DNA from: an uncultured Acetatifactor sp.
GTDB lineage: Bacteria > Bacillota > Clostridia > Lachnospirales > Lachnospiraceae
DNA length: 7,895 bases
Reading direction: 5' to 3'
Assembly: GCA_948496895.1 (NCBI GenBank)
Contig: CAOOJO010000116.1
Coordinates: 1-7,895, forward strand
Below, piece by piece: positions 1 to 5,787 of this stretch (positions are counted from its first letter, which is position 1; each line of letters starts with the position of its first letter). Position numbers and translations under genes: made by a program. A model generated the notes under the pieces. The model did not search any database. It worked only from the letters and a program-made list of their open reading frames with translations, and was not told where the DNA came from.

Positions 1-485
1 GGTCTGAGCAGGTTCGGGAGACGGCTCAGGATGCCGCGCAGAAGGTATCCGGCGAAGGAGCGGCCCGGGAGGCGGCTGCCACAGAAGGCCCGGGGCAGGC
101 CGGGGAGACCCTCCGGAATGCAGGACAGGAAGCGCCCGGCGCAGGGAAAGCGTCACAGGAATCGGCAGGGCAGCAGGACTGTGCCCACCTGGTTCCGGAA
201 AGGCCTGCCGACGGGAATGAACCCGAGGCAATACCCGCGGACGACTCGGCCGCCGGGCGGAATGCCCAATCTGCCAGGACAGAGGTTCCGGGGCCTGCGG
301 ACGGAAAGGCCGCCGCGGAGGAGGCATTGAAAAAGGTGTTCGAGGAAGGAAAAATCGCCGGGCTCCAGGAGGCAATCCTGGCCATCATGGAGAAGAACGG
401 CCCCATCACCGACCAGATGCGCAGGGACGTGACGGAGAACGTGTACCATGACTCCCTGATTGCCTGGGTGAAGAGCTTCCGCTGA
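1..485 (+). CDS. 3' end of an unrecognised protein with a disordered linker and a short helical C-terminal domain
   Basis: The reading frame whose codons begin at position 3 stays open from the left edge to a TGA at 483-485, giving about 160 residues of a protein that starts outside the window. The first ~105 residues are rich in Ala, Gly, Glu, Gln and Pro, with no hydrophobic core, and look like a disordered linker. The last ~55 residues change character: they read as amphipathic helices (Ala-Leu-Lys-Lys-Val-Phe onward, then a segment with Asn-Gly-Pro-Ile-Thr-Asp and a final Trp-Val-Lys-Ser-Phe-Arg). No membrane segment or catalytic motif is visible in this part. I do not recognise the family; the functional domain may lie upstream. 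A terminator follows 66 bases after the stop, so this is the last gene of its transcript. I am confident that it is coding because of the sharp change to a conserved-looking helical tail; the function is unknown. Confidence 0.65.
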   Translation, partial: SEQVRETAQDAAQKVSGEGAAREAAATEGPGQAGETLRNAGQEAPGAGKASQESAGQQDCAHLVPERPADGNEPEAIPADDSAAGRNAQSARTEVPGPADGKAAAEEALKKVFEEGKIAGLQEAILAIMEKNGPITDQMRRDVTENVYHDSLIAWVKSFR

Positions 486-551
486 GGACGGCGGACGATG
501 CGCCCGCCCATACAAAGCAGGGCGGCGTAGACGACAATCAAAAGAAAAGGG

Positions 552-595
552 AAGCCGGTCAGATGCAGAGATGGCATTTTGACCGGCTTTTTGCC
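552..595 (+). terminator. Rho-independent terminator of the first gene
   Basis: AAGCCGGTCA (552-561) pairs perfectly with TGACCGGCTT (580-589). Inside the loop, ATGC (563-566) can pair with GCAT (574-577). A T-run starts at 588, and a second T-rich stretch follows at 598-604. It separates the first gene from the operon promoter at 624. Confidence 0.9.
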
Positions 596-623
596 TGTTT
601 TTTTACAGAATTCTGAAATGCGC

Positions 624-652
624 TTGCAAAAAAGGGAAATCTGTAGTATAAA
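624..652 (+). promoter_or_regulatory. Sigma-A-type promoter of the catabolic operon
   Basis: TTGCAA (624-629) and TATAAA (647-652) are separated by 17 bases. Transcription would begin near 659-660, exactly where the twin palindromes begin. A terminator for the preceding gene lies just upstream, so this is the only visible promoter for the genes from 716 to 4693. Confidence 0.65.
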
Positions 653-659
653 GGACATA

Positions 660-683
660 TAATCATATTACTAATCATATTAG
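660..683 (+). promoter_or_regulatory. Twin palindromic operator, probably for the GntR/FCD regulator
   Basis: Two copies of TAATCATATTA lie at 660-670 and 672-682. Each is a 4-3-4 inverted repeat (TAAT-CAT-ATTA), and the second extends to CTAAT-CAT-ATTAG (671-683). The copies are 12 bases apart, so they lie on nearly the same helix face, and they cover the predicted transcription start. The odd-centred short palindrome has the same geometry as FadR-subfamily GntR sites (TNGTNNNACNA-like). A regulator of that family is encoded at 1824-2465 in the same transcript. That it binds here is an inference. Confidence 0.6.
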
Positions 684-715
684 AAAAATCAGCTATCAAA
701 ACGGAGGAAAGAGGC

Positions 716-1693
716 ATGGACAAAAGGACAAGGGTATTGGCGGCAATGAACGGAAAAGAAGTGGATCATGTCCCGGCGGGGTTCTGGTTCCACTTCCAGG
801 GGGAGGAAGCGGCCGGGGAGGCCTGCGTACAGGCCCATCTGAATTACTACAGGGAGACGGATCTGGATTTCGTGAAGATCATGTGTGACAGCTACTTCCC
901 CTTCCCCCTGCCGGAAATCACATGCGCCAGCGACTGGGGAAAGGTAGAGCCTCTGGCCGAGGACCATCCCTTCATCAGGGGACAGGTAGAGCGGGCCAGT
1001 GCAATCGTGGATGCGATCGGCAGTGAGCGCTGCGTCTTTTACAATGTGTTCGCGCCCTTTTCCTCCCTGCGGTTCGGCGCGGACAGCATAGGGATAAAGG
1101 ACGCGGACGTCATGGCGCATATCAAAAAGGACAGGCAGGCTGTGATGCACGCCCTGGATGCCATAGCCCGGACTAATGCGCTCCTGGCCCGGCTCCTGAT
1201 CACGGAGGCCAAATGCGACGGCATCTATTATTGCGTGCAGGGCGGCGAGCACGACAGGTTCAGGCCCTGGGAGTACCGGGCGACGATAGCGCCCAGCGAC
1301 CTGTACGTCCTGGAGCACGCCAACCGCTTTTCGGAGAACAATATCCTCCATATGTGCGGCTGGGCGGGAAACGGGAACCAACTGGAGCTGTGGAGGGAGT
1401 ATCCCGCAAAGGTGATGAACTGGGCGGTGTTCGTGGAGGGGCTTTCCCTTGCGGAGGGACGCCCCTACTTCGGCGGGAAGACCGTGCTGGGAGGCTTCGA
1501 GACCCACTGGGACGGAACCGTCCGGGAGGGAATCATCTACAACGGGACGAAGGAAGAGCTGCAGGAGTACACCAGGCAGCTCATAAGGAGCTTCGGAAAG
1601 CAGGGCCTGATGCTGGGCGGGGACTGCACCATCGACGCGGGTATCGACCTGGAGCGGATTCGCTGGATTGTGGAGGCGGCCAGGAGCCTGTAG
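716..1693 (+). CDS. Uroporphyrinogen decarboxylase (URO-D)-fold family protein, MtaA/CmuA-like, not HemE
   Basis: A 325-residue protein of the URO-D superfamily (TIM barrel). The ATG at 716 follows GGAGGA at 703-708. The N-terminus (Arg-Val-Leu-Ala-Ala-Met-Asn-Gly-Lys, then Asp-His-Val-Pro) is the usual opening of this superfamily. The RPPVW...RQAGRY-type signature of true HemE is absent, so haem synthesis is unlikely. His212-x-Cys214, in the context HMCGW, and Cys304, in GGDCT near the C-terminus, resemble the HxC...C zinc site of the cobamide-dependent methyltransferases MtaA/MtbA/CmuA. If functional, the protein would transfer a methyl group or act on a methylated substrate, but no corrinoid protein gene is visible nearby. 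No signal peptide is seen, so it is cytoplasmic. It is the first gene of a putative operon with a GntR regulator, an aldo/keto reductase and a GH43-like enzyme, which points to catabolism of a glycoside or sugar derivative. The family call is secure; the reaction is not. Confidence 0.88.
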   Translation: MDKRTRVLAAMNGKEVDHVPAGFWFHFQGEEAAGEACVQAHLNYYRETDLDFVKIMCDSYFPFPLPEITCASDWGKVEPLAEDHPFIRGQVERASAIVDAIGSERCVFYNVFAPFSSLRFGADSIGIKDADVMAHIKKDRQAVMHALDAIARTNALLARLLITEAKCDGIYYCVQGGEHDRFRPWEYRATIAPSDLYVLEHANRFSENNILHMCGWAGNGNQLELWREYPAKVMNWAVFVEGLSLAEGRPYFGGKTVLGGFETHWDGTVREGIIYNGTKEELQEYTRQLIRSFGKQGLMLGGDCTIDAGIDLERIRWIVEAARSL

Positions 1694-1716
1694 GATGGGG
1701 TTCGTGAAAACAAGGC

Positions 1717-1745
1717 TTGTACCGACTGGTGTACTGCCGGTGCAA
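1717..1745 (+). other. Imperfect inverted repeat in the leader of the GntR gene
   Basis: TTGTACCG (1717-1724) pairs with CGGTGCAA (1738-1745) with one G-U, and further pairs continue inside around two mismatches. GTAC also occurs twice within 1719-1733. There is no T-run, so it is not an intrinsic terminator. It lies in the 130-base gap between the URO-D gene and the regulator and could be an mRNA hairpin or a second binding site. Confidence 0.35.
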
Positions 1746-1823
1746 AGCAGATACGGAGCGCTGAGGCGAAAGGCGGAAGCGTTGGCATGGACAAAGCGCG
1801 GCAGCGCGGACAGGAGGTATCCC

Positions 1824-2465
1824 ATGGAGCTGACAAAGCAGAAGAAAGAGACCCTTACCGACAGGGTGCACGACGGCATCCTGGAGATGATTATCCAGAA
1901 CGCCACCAACGAGGAAATCGTCCTGAACGAGGGGAAGCTGGTGGAGAACTTCGGGGTGAGCAAAGCGCCGGTGAGGGAGGCCCTGATTCGCCTGTGCAGC
2001 GAGGGCGTCCTGGAGAACATTCCCCGCTACGGCTATGTGGTAGTGAGGCTGACGGAGAAGGATGAACGGGATATCGTCAATATGCGAATGCTCCTGGAGA
2101 CCGAGGCCCTGCGGGCGAACTTCGACAGGATTGACGGAGCGCGCCTGGAGGAGTTGAAGGCACAGATAGACCGCTCCTGCGCGGACAGCGACATGAGCAT
2201 CTGGAAGATGCTGAAGTTCAATGAGGAATTCCACCTGCTCCTGGCCTCCTTCGGGGAGGACAAGGCCATGAACCGCTTTCTGGCGGAGAGCCTGCAGCTC
2301 CAGAAGCGGGTCTACGCGAAGAGCTGGTGGAAGGAGCGGAAGACCCTGGACACCAAGACCAACGCCTTCCCCCATATGGAGATCTACCGGGCGCTGCGGG
2401 ACAGGGATCTGGACGGATGCATCCAGGCCCTGCGGCGGGACATCGCCTCGGACATCCTGGAGTGA
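1824..2465 (+). CDS. GntR-family transcriptional regulator with FCD ligand-binding domain
   Basis: A 213-residue DNA-binding regulator. I chose the ATG at 1824 because AGGAGG (1812-1817) sits six bases upstream and the protein then has the normal length for the family; the frame is open further upstream but without homology. Residues ~8-75 form the winged helix-turn-helix, with the typical recognition segment Val45-Ser-Lys-Ala-Pro-Val-Arg-Glu-Ala-Leu54 followed by the wing Arg68-Tyr-Gly-Tyr-Val-Val. Residues ~80-213 are the all-helical FCD (FadR C-terminal) domain. FCD proteins commonly bind a metal through Asp-x3-His and two later His. Here Asn133-x3-His137 and His184 are visible, and the last position appears to be Asp206, so the metal site seems altered. 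It is co-oriented with the operon and probably controls the twin palindromes at 660-683, responding to a sugar-acid-like effector. The family is certain; target and ligand are inferred. Confidence 0.92.
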   Translation: MELTKQKKETLTDRVHDGILEMIIQNATNEEIVLNEGKLVENFGVSKAPVREALIRLCSEGVLENIPRYGYVVVRLTEKDERDIVNMRMLLETEALRANFDRIDGARLEELKAQIDRSCADSDMSIWKMLKFNEEFHLLLASFGEDKAMNRFLAESLQLQKRVYAKSWWKERKTLDTKTNAFPHMEIYRALRDRDLDGCIQALRRDIASDILE

Positions 2466-2582
2466 ACGGCGGCGGGCCATGCCTGACAGAGAGCGTAACA
2501 GAGGAATAAAGCGGAGCCTGCATCCGTACATACATGACCCAGGCAGACAAAACCGACTTATGAAAATAAAGGAGATTAGAAA

Positions 2583-3560
2583 ATGAAATATCGAAATGTA
2601 GGAAAATCGGGACTGAAGGTAAGTGAAATCGCGGTGGGCAGCTGGATGACGGATCTGCGGGACAGGGAAAGGGTGGAAATCGCGGCCCAGACCATCCGCC
2701 TGGCCTATGAGAACGGCGTCAACTTCTTCGATTGCGCGGATGGCTACAGCGGAGGCGAGGCGGAGAGGTTCCTGGGCAGCGTCCTGAAGGACTACCCCAG
2801 GAGCAGCATCGTAGTCTCCAGCAAGGTATTCTTCCCCACGGGCAGCAGCGTGAACGAGAGAGGGCTTTCCCGCAAGCATATCATAGAGAGCCTTGACCGC
2901 TCCCTGAAAAATATGGGCATGGAATATCTGGATTTGTATTACTGCCACCGCTTCGACCCCGCTACGCCCATGGAGGAGACCCTGCGGACGCTGAGCGGGC
3001 TGGTGGACCAGGGCAAAATCCTGTACTACGGCGTCAGCGAGGAATGGGGCGGCGCCAGGCTGGAGGAGGCCCAGCGCATCATCCGGGAATACAAGCTGCA
3101 TCCCATGACCGTCATCCAGCCCCAGTACCATATGATGGACCGTTATATCGAGCACGAAATCATGGGAATCTGCGAGAAGTACGGAATCGGCATCACGCCC
3201 TTCTCCCCTCTGGCCCAGGGACTCCTCACCGGAAAATACAAAAAGGGACAGCCCCTGCCCGCAGGTTCCAGGGCCACCCACCAGGCGGACAGGCAGATCA
3301 ACAACCTGCTTACGGACGAGAACCTGGACAAGGTGGAGCGGCTTGAGGCAATCGCCCGGGAGCTGGGCACCAATCTCTCCGTGCTGGCCCTGGCCTGGAT
3401 CCTCCGGAAGGGCATCATCAGCAGCGTGATTACCGGGGCCAGCAAGAAGGAACAGCTCCAGAACAACCTGGCCGCCAGCGGGTTCCAGATTCCCGCGGCC
3501 GCCTTGTGGAAGATAGAGGAGATACTGGGCTTCACCGCCTTCGAAAGGCATGTGGGGTAA
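2583..3560 (+). CDS. Aldo/keto reductase
   Basis: A 325-residue NAD(P)H-dependent oxidoreductase of the aldo/keto reductase superfamily, nearest in style to the Kv-beta/YghZ-like groups. AGGAG (2570-2574) precedes the ATG. The (beta/alpha)8 catalytic tetrad is visible: Asp50 (in FFDCAD), Tyr55, Lys81 (in SSK) and His122 (in YYCH). The substrate/cofactor strand Gly-Val-Ser-Glu-Glu-Trp and the segment Thr-Pro-Phe-Ser-Pro-Leu-Ala-Gln-Gly are also characteristic, as is the C-terminal Ile-Thr-Gly-Ala-Ser-Lys cofactor loop. The length is normal for the family and no signal peptide is present, so it acts in the cytoplasm. It begins 117 bases after the GntR gene with no clear promoter or terminator between, so it is probably in the same transcript. 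In this context it would oxidise or reduce a sugar or sugar-derived carbonyl compound. The exact substrate cannot be read from the sequence. Confidence 0.93.
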   Translation: MKYRNVGKSGLKVSEIAVGSWMTDLRDRERVEIAAQTIRLAYENGVNFFDCADGYSGGEAERFLGSVLKDYPRSSIVVSSKVFFPTGSSVNERGLSRKHIIESLDRSLKNMGMEYLDLYYCHRFDPATPMEETLRTLSGLVDQGKILYYGVSEEWGGARLEEAQRIIREYKLHPMTVIQPQYHMMDRYIEHEIMGICEKYGIGITPFSPLAQGLLTGKYKKGQPLPAGSRATHQADRQINNLLTDENLDKVERLEAIARELGTNLSVLALAWILRKGIISSVITGASKKEQLQNNLAASGFQIPAAALWKIEEILGFTAFERHVG

Positions 3561-3615
3561 GACATGGCTAACTTCCCGCGGCCGCCAGGGAAAAGAAGAA
3601 CAGCAACGAACCAGA

Positions 3616-3654
3616 CAAGCCCCGGGAGGAAATTCTCCCAAATTCTGGGGCTTG
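3616..3654 (+). other. Hairpin between the reductase and glycosidase genes
   Basis: CAAGCCCC (3616-3623) pairs perfectly with GGGGCTTG (3647-3654). Directly inside, GGGAG (3624-3628) pairs with CTCCC (3635-3639), leaving the unpaired stretch AAATTCT (3640-3646). AATTCT occurs twice (3631-3636 and 3641-3646). No T-run follows, so it is not a normal terminator. It could stabilise or process the mRNA and so set different levels of the genes on either side. Confidence 0.5.
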
Positions 3655-3697
3655 GAAGGGGAGTTGCGGAAATAAATGTAAGAATGGAGACAAAGAA

Positions 3698-4693
3698 ATG
3701 GATAGAGAAATGCGCATAGAGACGAAACAGAAAGACGAAATCCCCCTCCCGGCCCCCCTGTTCCGGGATCCGATTTACGACTGCCCTACAGATCCAACCG
3801 TCATATGGAACCGGGAGGAGGAGCAGTGGTATCTGTTCTACACCCAGCGGCGTGCCATGGATGCGGCCATAGGGGCTTCCTGGGTGCATGGGACGAAAAT
3901 CGGGGTGGCGGTGAGCCGGGACGGGGGCAAGTGGCTGTACCGGGGCACCCTGGAGGGTCTGGACATCGAGCGGGGGCACAATACCTTCTGGGCGCCGGAG
4001 ATTCTCTGGGCGGAGGGAAGATACCACATGTACGTCTCCTATATTACAGGCATCCCTACGGACTGGGAGTATCCCAGGCAGATGCTGCACTATACTTCCG
4101 GGAACCTGTGGGACTGGAGCTTCGCGGGACGGGTGGAGCTGGGCTCGGAGCGGGTGATCGATGCCTGCGTCTATGAAGTCGCGCCCCGGAGGTACAAGAT
4201 GTGGTACAAGGACGAGGACAACGGCAGCAGGACGACGGCCGCTGTCAGCGAAGATCTCTACCATTGGGAGGTGCTGGGGGAGGAGGTCACCGACTGTGCC
4301 CAGGAGGGCCCCAACGTGTTCGAGCTGGGTGGCGTGAAGTGGATGATTTCCGATTTCTGGAGAGGGCTTGCGGTGTACCGCTCGGAGGATTTTACCCACT
4401 GGACGCGTTGTCGGGACATCCTGGAAAAATCGGGCACAAGGCCCCTTGACCGGGGTCTGGGCCACCATGCGGATGTAGTAGTGCGGGGAGAGAGGGCATT
4501 CCTCTTCTATTTCTGCCATCCCTATGCCATGGAGACCGAAGAGGAATCAGGCGGAGAGGAGGCCGCGAAGCTGATGCCCCAGGAGCGGAATAAGGCCGTA
4601 GTCCAGGTGGCGGAGCTCACCGTAAGGGACGGCGGGCTGCATTGCGACAGGAACGCACAGGTGAGCTGGCCCGGAATGCCGGATACCATATAA
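3698..4693 (+). CDS. GH43-like five-bladed beta-propeller glycoside hydrolase, intracellular
   Basis: A 331-residue glycosidase of the GH43-type five-bladed beta-propeller fold. The ATG at 3698 follows GGAGA (3685-3689). Repeated propeller-blade motifs are visible: SRDGGKW (73-79), SEDLYHW (184-190) and SEDFTHW (229-235). The GH43-style segment FWAPEI (97-102) is followed by Gly-Arg-Tyr-His-Met-Tyr. Candidate catalytic residues fit the family triad: Asp32 in TDPTV (general base), Asp155 in IDACV (pKa modulator) and Glu203 in EGPNV (general acid). A His-His pair at 256-257 matches the histidine that often sits in the propeller centre. There is no signal peptide or carbohydrate-binding module, so it should hydrolyse an imported oligosaccharide or glycoside in the cytoplasm. 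It is the last intact gene of the operon; no terminator is seen after it, only the gene remnants at 4712-5121. Related propeller families such as GH117 cannot be ruled out. Confidence 0.85.
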   Translation: MDREMRIETKQKDEIPLPAPLFRDPIYDCPTDPTVIWNREEEQWYLFYTQRRAMDAAIGASWVHGTKIGVAVSRDGGKWLYRGTLEGLDIERGHNTFWAPEILWAEGRYHMYVSYITGIPTDWEYPRQMLHYTSGNLWDWSFAGRVELGSERVIDACVYEVAPRRYKMWYKDEDNGSRTTAAVSEDLYHWEVLGEEVTDCAQEGPNVFELGGVKWMISDFWRGLAVYRSEDFTHWTRCRDILEKSGTRPLDRGLGHHADVVVRGERAFLFYFCHPYAMETEEESGGEEAAKLMPQERNKAVVQVAELTVRDGGLHCDRNAQVSWPGMPDTI

Positions 4694-4711
4694 AGGGAGA
4701 AAGCACGATGG

Positions 4712-4827
4712 AGGGATCCCGCACGGTGCCGTCGGGATAGCAGATGCCATGGACGCGGTTCCACACATCGGCGCCTACCATGAGCTCAAAGAGGTAATAG
4801 CCGAAGCCGTATTCTTCCGCCAGCCGG
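4712..4827 (-). pseudogene. Internal fragment of a probable hydrolase gene, inverted relative to its neighbours
   Basis: On the minus strand this stretch reads as a protein-like segment: Arg-Leu-Ala-Glu-Glu-Tyr-Gly-Phe-Gly-Tyr-Tyr-Leu-Phe-Glu-Leu-Met-Val-Gly, then a Trp-Asn-Arg-Val-His-Gly-Ile stretch ending in YPDGTVRDPSIV. This has the look of a conserved enzyme region. From memory it resembles uncharacterised GH5-like glycosidases, but I cannot confirm that. It has neither a start nor the rest of a domain. Toward lower coordinates the frame runs on into the antisense of the GH43-like gene; toward higher coordinates it runs into the antisense of the AraC domain. The fragment is therefore about 115 bases, trapped between two unrelated genes. 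An alternative is that it is only a fortuitous antisense frame, but the plus strand here offers no sensible protein. Confidence 0.55.
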
Positions 4828-5121
4828 ATGGCCAAGGAGCGGTACGCGGAGAACGTCACCCTGACGGATCTGGCGAAGAAATACGGCATCAGCATCAGCC
4901 ATTTGAGCAGCCTGCTGAAGGAGGAGCTGCAGCTTAGCTTTTCGGAATACATCGCCTCCAAGCGCATCCAGAGGGTGAAGGAGCTGTTGGCGGACGAAAG
5001 GCTCTCCATCGAGGAGATTGCGGAGCAGGTGGGGTATGGAGACTATTTCTACTTCATCAAGGTGTTCGAGAAGAATACCGGTATTTCGCCTACAAAGTAT
5101 CGGAAAAAACTATTGCTTTGA
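4828..5121 (+). pseudogene. Truncated AraC-family regulator, DNA-binding domain only
   Basis: The frame encodes 97 residues that are just the C-terminal double helix-turn-helix domain of an AraC/XylS regulator. The first HTH is around LTDLAKKYGISISHLSSLLK (13-32). The second, Ile-Glu-Glu-Ile-Ala-Glu-Gln-Val-Gly-Tyr, is followed by the signature Tyr-Phe-x3-Phe-Glu-Lys-Asn-Thr-Gly-Ile-Ser-Pro-Thr-Lys-Tyr-Arg. Family members are normally 250-550 residues, with a sensor or receiver domain first, and that part is missing. An in-frame stop lies at 4798-4800, no ribosome binding site precedes the ATG at 4828, and sequence of an unrelated inverted fragment begins directly upstream. I therefore read it as the 3' remnant of a regulator gene whose 5' part was lost in a rearrangement. 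The domain itself has no frameshift, so a small free DNA-binding protein is possible but unlikely. Confidence 0.8.
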
Positions 5122-5146
5122 CAAGCATGGGCAGCGATGCTATACT
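5118..5146 (+). promoter_or_regulatory. Near-consensus promoter of the carbonic anhydrase gene
   Basis: TTGACA (5118-5123, perfect -35) and TATACT (5141-5146) are separated by exactly 17 bases. The -35 box overlaps the stop codon of the AraC remnant (5119-5121). It implies strong, probably constitutive transcription independent of the upstream operon, with a short leader of about 18 bases. Confidence 0.88.
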
Positions 5147-5170
5147 TTTAAGAAAAAGGAGGGCGTTTTT

Positions 5171-5725
5171 ATGTCACATCAAGCAAATATTTCCGCGGAG
5201 GAAGCCCTGGGCAGGCTGCAGAAGGGGAATGAGGCATACCTGACCTCGACCACGGGCACAGGGGACATCTCACCGGCCATCCGCAAGGATACCTGCGAGA
5301 ACGGCCAGCATCCTTACGCTATCGTCGTCACCTGCTCGGACTCCCGGGTGATTCCCGAGAGCATCTTCGCGGCGGGGATTGGCGAGCTGTTCACCATCCG
5401 CGTGGCCGGAAATGTCATGGATGACAATCAGTTAGGCAGCGTGGAGTACGCGGCGGACCATCTTGGCTGCAACCTGGTGGTAGTCCTGGGCCATACCCAC
5501 TGCGGCGCGGTAGGCGCTGCCATAGGCGGGGGCGCAGGGGGCTTCATCAAGTCCATCACGGATGAGATTATGGCAGCCATCGGCGATGAGAAGGACGATT
5601 ACAGGGCCTGCTGTCTGAATGTGGAGAACAGCGTGAAGAAGATTCAGGAGAACATCCATATCCCCGGCCTGAAGGCAATGGGCGCTGTGTACCATATCGA
5701 GGATGGACATGTAGAGTTCAAATAA
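5171..5725 (+). CDS. Beta-class carbonic anhydrase
   Basis: A 184-residue enzyme interconverting CO2 and bicarbonate in the cytoplasm. The ATG at 5171 is preceded by AGGAGGG (5157-5163). The frame is open further upstream, but that part overlaps the AraC remnant and lacks homology. Zinc-site motifs are complete: Cys55-Ser-Asp57-Ser-Arg59 and His108-Thr-His-Cys111-Gly, giving Cys55, His108 and Cys111 as ligands and the Asp57/Arg59 dyad. Further family landmarks are RVAGN (77-81) and the Gly-Ser-Val-Glu-Tyr-Ala helix (89-94). The length is near the lower end typical for bacterial beta-CAs. It is transcribed from its own promoter and ends at a hairpin shared with the convergent minus-strand genes. 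It likely supplies bicarbonate to carboxylating enzymes; no partner gene is adjacent. I am sure of the family. Confidence 0.95.
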   Translation: MSHQANISAEEALGRLQKGNEAYLTSTTGTGDISPAIRKDTCENGQHPYAIVVTCSDSRVIPESIFAAGIGELFTIRVAGNVMDDNQLGSVEYAADHLGCNLVVVLGHTHCGAVGAAIGGGAGGFIKSITDEIMAAIGDEKDDYRACCLNVENSVKKIQENIHIPGLKAMGAVYHIEDGHVEFK

Positions 5726-5744
5726 ATGAAGATCGGTAAAATCT

Positions 5745-5775
5745 AAAAGGGGGCAGTCACGCGACGGCCCCCTTT
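5745..5775. terminator. Bidirectional terminator between convergent genes
   Basis: AAAGGGGGC (5746-5754) pairs with GCCCCCTTT (5767-5775) around a 12-base loop. On the minus strand the hairpin is followed by TTTTAGATTTT, a good U-tract, so it serves best as terminator of the HipA-like unit. On the plus strand only CTTTCAACGTT follows, so termination of the carbonic anhydrase transcript may be less efficient. Confidence 0.82.
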
Positions 5776-5787
5776 CAACGTTATCTA

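Noticed and set aside
26..658. Minus-strand frame opposite the first gene
   Set aside because: It runs across the terminator hairpin and promoter, and its product is low-complexity Ser/Ala/Pro sequence typical of an antisense frame.
716..1693. HemE (uroporphyrinogen decarboxylase of haem synthesis)
   Set aside because: The HemE N-terminal signature is missing, no haem genes are nearby and the operon context is catabolic.
1668..1823. N-terminal extension of the GntR regulator
   Set aside because: The frame is open, but the extension overlaps the URO-D gene and has no homology; the ATG at 1824 has AGGAGG at the right distance.
689..2020. Long open minus-strand frame opposite the URO-D and GntR genes
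   Set aside because: It is antisense to two clearly conserved genes, has no recognisable domain, and arises from the high GC content.
1581..3641. Very long (686-codon) minus-strand open frame
   Set aside because: It lies opposite the GntR and aldo/keto reductase genes, whose motifs are intact; the antisense product has no recognisable motifs.
3616..3654. Rho-independent terminator after the aldo/keto reductase
   Set aside because: The stem is strong, but the following bases are purine-rich with no T-run; kept only as a hairpin.
3143..4519. Minus-strand open frame of 458 codons
   Set aside because: It is a shadow of the reductase and GH43-like genes and contains no recognisable motif.
4694..5121. 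Insertion sequence or mobile element causing the rearrangement
   Set aside because: No transposase, terminal inverted repeats or target duplication could be seen around the remnants.
5018..5170. N-terminal extension of the carbonic anhydrase
   Set aside because: It overlaps the AraC domain in another frame and the promoter at 5118-5146; the start at 5171 has a strong ribosome binding site.
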